7,880 nucleotides of DNA, from NCBI GenBank assembly GCA_964487395.1, contig CAZAQH010000087.1, forward strand, positions 1 to 7,880, read 5' to 3'. A program made the translations under genes and the position numbers. Numbering within the stretch: position 1 is the stretch's first letter; every line of letters starts with the position of its first letter. Positions 5,990-7,880 of this stretch are shown here, in pieces. Source of the DNA: RGIG8767 sp964487395 (lineage in GTDB: Bacteria; Bacillota; Clostridia; Lachnospirales; Lachnospiraceae). The notes below the pieces were generated by a model. It was not told where the DNA came from and searched no databases. It worked only from the letters and a program-made list of their open reading frames with translations.

Positions 5990-7880
5990 ATGGACGAAGG
6001 CAATTTAAATGATATTATAAATATTAATCACGCATCGGCCAATATATCAAGTGAATTTTTTAACGGCCAGGAAAATCGACTGAATAATATTTTAAGGTAT
6101 CAGGAAAAAAATAAATTAAATAAGCAGGAGTTTCTGGAATTTATTTGTGATTCCAACGGAAACCCGGACGCAACATTTCAATTGATTGGACCAGATTATA
6201 CTGGAAATATTGTTTTTTTTGAAGATGATAATCAGTTTGAAACCATTAGTTATGAAAATAAGAATTATTTTGAATTGCAGAATATATTTGATCGCGCAGA
6301 AACACTGGAGAAGGGAGTGTTCTTTTCGCCGGAATTTACAGATCAGAATACTGCAATTAAATCATTTGCCCGTTATGTATATGTATCTTTGCCGGACGAA
6401 CAGGGAAATGAACAGTCTTATACATTGATGTCTGTGTATCAGACATCTAAATTTGTTAACGTGATAAAAACAAGCAGCAGTTTTAATGGATTATCAACGG
6501 TATTAATCAATCAGCAAGGAAATTATATTCTCAGAAGTTCCGAGTTTAAAGCTGAGAACTTTTTTCGGTATCTTTATATATACAACGATTTATCCTTAGA
6601 TCAGATGACAATGATACAAGAAGAAATGCAGACCTTAAAAGATGGTTCTTTTTTCTATTTGAACAGCAAAAGTGAAGAATGCGTATATGTATATACGTAT
6701 ATTCCAAAAATTGACTGGGTTTGTATTACAAGTGTGCCGGTAGACTCATTTCATATGGTTAATTTAGATGTTAGATTTATATTTGCCTTTATTTGTCTTT
6801 TTGCGTCACTTTTTACAATGGATATTGCATATTTGACAGAGTTAAATAAGAATTTAAAAGCAAATGCACAAAATGCATATAATGCCAATCAGGCAAAAAC
6901 AGATTTCTTGTCACGTATGAGTCATGATATCAGAACACCAATTAATGTTATTATCGATATGACAGAACTTGCAATTCAGGAAAAGGATAAAAAACAGGAA
7001 CGGGAATATCTTACCAATATTTAGTCATCGGGTAAATTCTTGCTGGGTCTTGTGAATGATATTCTTGACATGAATAAGGTGGAAAGTGGGAAAATGGAAC
7101 TTCACCCGACACCGTATAGCTATTTTGAATTCAGCACATATATAAAAGCAGTTATTGTTCCACTTTGTGCTTCAAAAAATATTGAATTTAATATGAAGAG
7201 CAATATTGAGGAAATGACTTTAATGTTAGATGGTCTTCGTATCAATCAAATATTTTTTAATTTACTTTCTAATGCAGTTAAGTTTACACCTCAAAATGGA
7301 CATATTTCTCTTATATCAGAGGCAAATGGCGGAGATTCTAATCAGATGATTTTGAATTTTACAGTCAGTGATGACGGAATTGGTATGAGTGAAGAATTTC
7401 AAAGTATAATGTTTACAGCATTCACACAGGAGAAGAGAGGAAAATCGGAAGAAAATTCAGGAACAGGTTTGGGTCTTCCCATTGTTAAAAGCCTTGTTGA
7501 CTTAATGCATGGCTCTATCAGAGTAGATAGTGAAGAAGGAAGAGGAACTACATTTTTTATTCAACTTAAGGCAGATATTGTGGAAAAGAGCAGTATACCG
7601 CAAAAAATTGAAAATGCAAATAAGTGTCTGGCGGGTAAAAAAGTATTACTGTGCGAAGACCATCCGCTAAATGCAAAGATAATAGTAAAACTACTTGAAA
7701 AAGAGAATATGCAGGTGGATGTTGCAGAAGATGGAAGCATTGGCGTGGAAATGTTCGCTAAATCAGATGAAAAATATTATGATATAATCTTAATGGACAT
7801 ACGTATGCCAGTGATGAATGGACTGGATGCAACAAGAGCAATTAGGAAAATGGATAATCGAAAAGATGCATCACAAATTC
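5990..7880 (+). pseudogene. Cache-domain hybrid histidine kinase, in-frame TAG at 7022, runs off the right edge
   Basis: This is a sensor kinase of the double-Cache type with a C-terminal receiver. Residues about 30-255 look like an extracytoplasmic dCache ligand-binding domain (ANISSEFFNGQ near the start, LIGPDYTG inside). A membrane helix (about 263-283) is followed by a coiled linker and the DHp helix MSHDIRTPIN with His312 (codon 6923-6925). TAG at 7022-7024 then interrupts residue 345. The same frame continues without a stop from 7025 to the window end: SSGKFLLGLVNDILDMN, N-box Asn at 7259, G1 DDGIGM at 7370, G2 GTGLGL at 7460, and a receiver with Glu-Asp at 7655-7660 and acceptor Asp at 7796. 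If the TAG is read as stop, the product lacks the ATPase and receiver and cannot be a kinase. The N-terminal membrane helix expected for a Cache sensor is absent and the ribosome binding site (AAGGA, 5974-5978) is weak and distant. Confidence 0.85.

Noticed and set aside
6186..6428. Plus-strand open frame at 6186-6428
   Set aside because: It is a second-frame shadow inside the Cache domain, with no homology or start signal.
1..7880. CRISPR array, insertion sequence, tRNA or rRNA genes
   Set aside because: No regularly spaced repeats, transposase-like frames, terminal inverted repeats, or RNA-gene signatures were seen on either strand.

Overview
The window is AT-rich, with gene-dense, single-strand coding in A/T-ending codons, strong GGAGG-type ribosome binding sites and large PAS/Cache/GGDEF signalling proteins. 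This points to a low-GC Firmicute, most likely a Clostridia/Lachnospiraceae-type anaerobe. That placement is inferred from sequence style only. All supported genes lie on the + strand and read as one operon with very short gaps (27, 28, 1 and 14 bases between reading frames). The last gene runs off the right edge.

Layout. Positions 1-64 hold nothing I can call. A probable promoter (65-93) is followed by a cyclic-di-GMP-I (GEMM-I) riboswitch aptamer (about 112-210) and an intrinsic terminator (213-247). The first gene (277-2409) would encode a 710-residue REC-GGDEF-EAL-REC protein, a two-receiver c-di-GMP phosphodiesterase with a degenerate GGDEF site. As written it is broken three times: one extra A in an A7 run at 411-417, an in-frame TAG at 554-556, and one missing base near 1368-1370. 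The two indels cancel, so the downstream frame is restored. Next come an intact soluble PAS-type hybrid histidine kinase (2437-5250), two tandem stand-alone Hpt phosphotransfer proteins (5279-5626 and 5628-5975), and a second hybrid kinase with a Cache sensor domain (5990 to beyond 7880). The second kinase carries an in-frame TAG at 7022-7024 and lacks the first membrane helix expected for its family.

How the parts fit. Two hybrid kinases (His to Asp), two Hpt proteins (His) and an output enzyme with two receivers (Asp) make a complete four-step His-Asp-His-Asp phosphorelay whose output would be c-di-GMP breakdown. The operon is headed by an RNA that senses c-di-GMP. The heptamer TTGGCAG occurs once in the aptamer core (185-191) and once in the terminator 3' arm (229-235), so the aptamer copy can compete for the terminator 5' arm. 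This predicts a ligand-OFF switch: high c-di-GMP would shut down the operon that degrades it. The lesions in the first and last genes are either real decay (or amber suppression) or assembly errors. The intact middle genes and the clean frame restoration leave both possibilities open.
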